From JAUWMI01 sp964454265 (GTDB lineage: Bacteria > Sumerlaeota > Sumerlaeia > MWCT01 > JAUWMI01): DNA of 43,418 bases. The notes under the pieces are model-generated. The model searched no databases and was not told where the DNA came from. It saw nothing but the letters and a program-made list of their open reading frames with translations. Shown here piece after piece: positions 43,387-43,418 of this stretch. A program made the position numbers and the translations under genes. Position 1 is the first letter of the stretch. Every line of letters begins with the position of its first letter. The DNA lies in assembly GCA_964454265.1 (NCBI GenBank), contig CAYVXD010000017.1, positions 1 to 43,418 on the forward strand, in the 5' to 3' direction.

Positions 43387-43418
43387 CTATTACTTCCTCT
43401 CCCCTGGGGGGAGAGGAT
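43369..43418 (+). repeat. 50-nt direct repeat, copy 2 (runs to window end)
   Basis: Same sequence as 43217-43266 with two changes that perfect its terminal palindrome, CCTCTCCCC-TG-GGGGAGAGG. It may continue past the window. Confidence 0.85.

Larger units (their letters stand above)
42913..43418. other. Repeat-rich intergenic region at the window edge
   Basis: No believable gene. Besides the repeats listed separately, CACAGAG at 43152 and CACGGAG at 43168 are degenerate units of the short-period motif family. Confidence 0.6.

Noticed and set aside
43217..43418. Repeats considered as a CRISPR array
   Set aside because: Repeat copies are 50 nt with a 152-nt offset, the intervening DNA is itself repetitive at 19-20 nt, and no cas gene is present.

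Overview
The window looks like chromosome from an uncultivated, Gram-negative-type bacterium. The support is signal peptides, a lipobox, two SPOR-like domains and many polytopic envelope proteins. The futalosine-route menaquinone gene mqnA, several tetratricopeptide (TPR) proteins including one of 3077 residues, and gaps full of dispersed palindromic repeats resemble large-genome environmental lineages (Omnitrophota, Planctomycetota or Deltaproteobacteria-like). I cannot place it more precisely. I found no rRNA, tRNA, CRISPR array or complete insertion sequence.

Layout. 1-7038 (all minus): the 3'-truncated end of an exported thioredoxin-TPR protein, two small membrane proteins, and two tandem paralogues that join a helical prefix domain, a PH-like segment, a membrane block and a C-terminal beta-propeller. 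7100-7770: a GIY-YIG nuclease gene surrounded by inverted copies of one dispersed repeat. 7812-14169 (minus): an exported TPR protein, an exported MEMO1-AMMECR1 fusion, yjbQ, and an FHA-GAF-sigma54 activator. 14779-16624 (plus): a two-subunit aconitase-superfamily hydro-lyase with unusual active-site residues. 16762-17211 (plus): a GxxExxY (PDDEXK-type) nuclease gene whose ends form a 36-nt terminal inverted repeat. 17348-30252 (minus): a DnaG-type CHC2 zinc finger fused to about 80 TPR units, preceded by a LamG-SPOR-coiled coil-TM-LamG protein. 30801-38254 (minus): a cluster of radical SAM enzyme, zinc-ribbon methyltransferase, TMTC-like glycosyltransferase, second zinc-ribbon methyltransferase and mqnA. 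38580-42912: a GT-C glycosyltransferase and a TRL-like lipoprotein on plus, then an exported TPR protein on minus. The right edge holds direct and tandem repeats.

How the genes may work together. The 30.8-40.5 kb block looks like an envelope glycan or lipid modification locus. Two GT-C transferases flank a cobalamin-type radical SAM enzyme and two methyltransferases, and several junctions overlap or abut. The 17.3-30.3 kb pair looks like a scaffold system: a huge cytoplasmic solenoid beside a membrane protein with lectin-like folds on both sides of its TM segment.

The most interesting non-genic signal is in the gaps. At least three dispersed repeat families occur there: a palindrome built on GTAGGGGCAGG, a TGTCATTCTGAG...GAAGAATCTC element, and a 7-12-nt-period tandem motif of the CACGAAT/ACACAGATGA type. 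Two small nuclease genes sit inside inverted copies of the last two, which suggests nuclease-repeat mobile cassettes.
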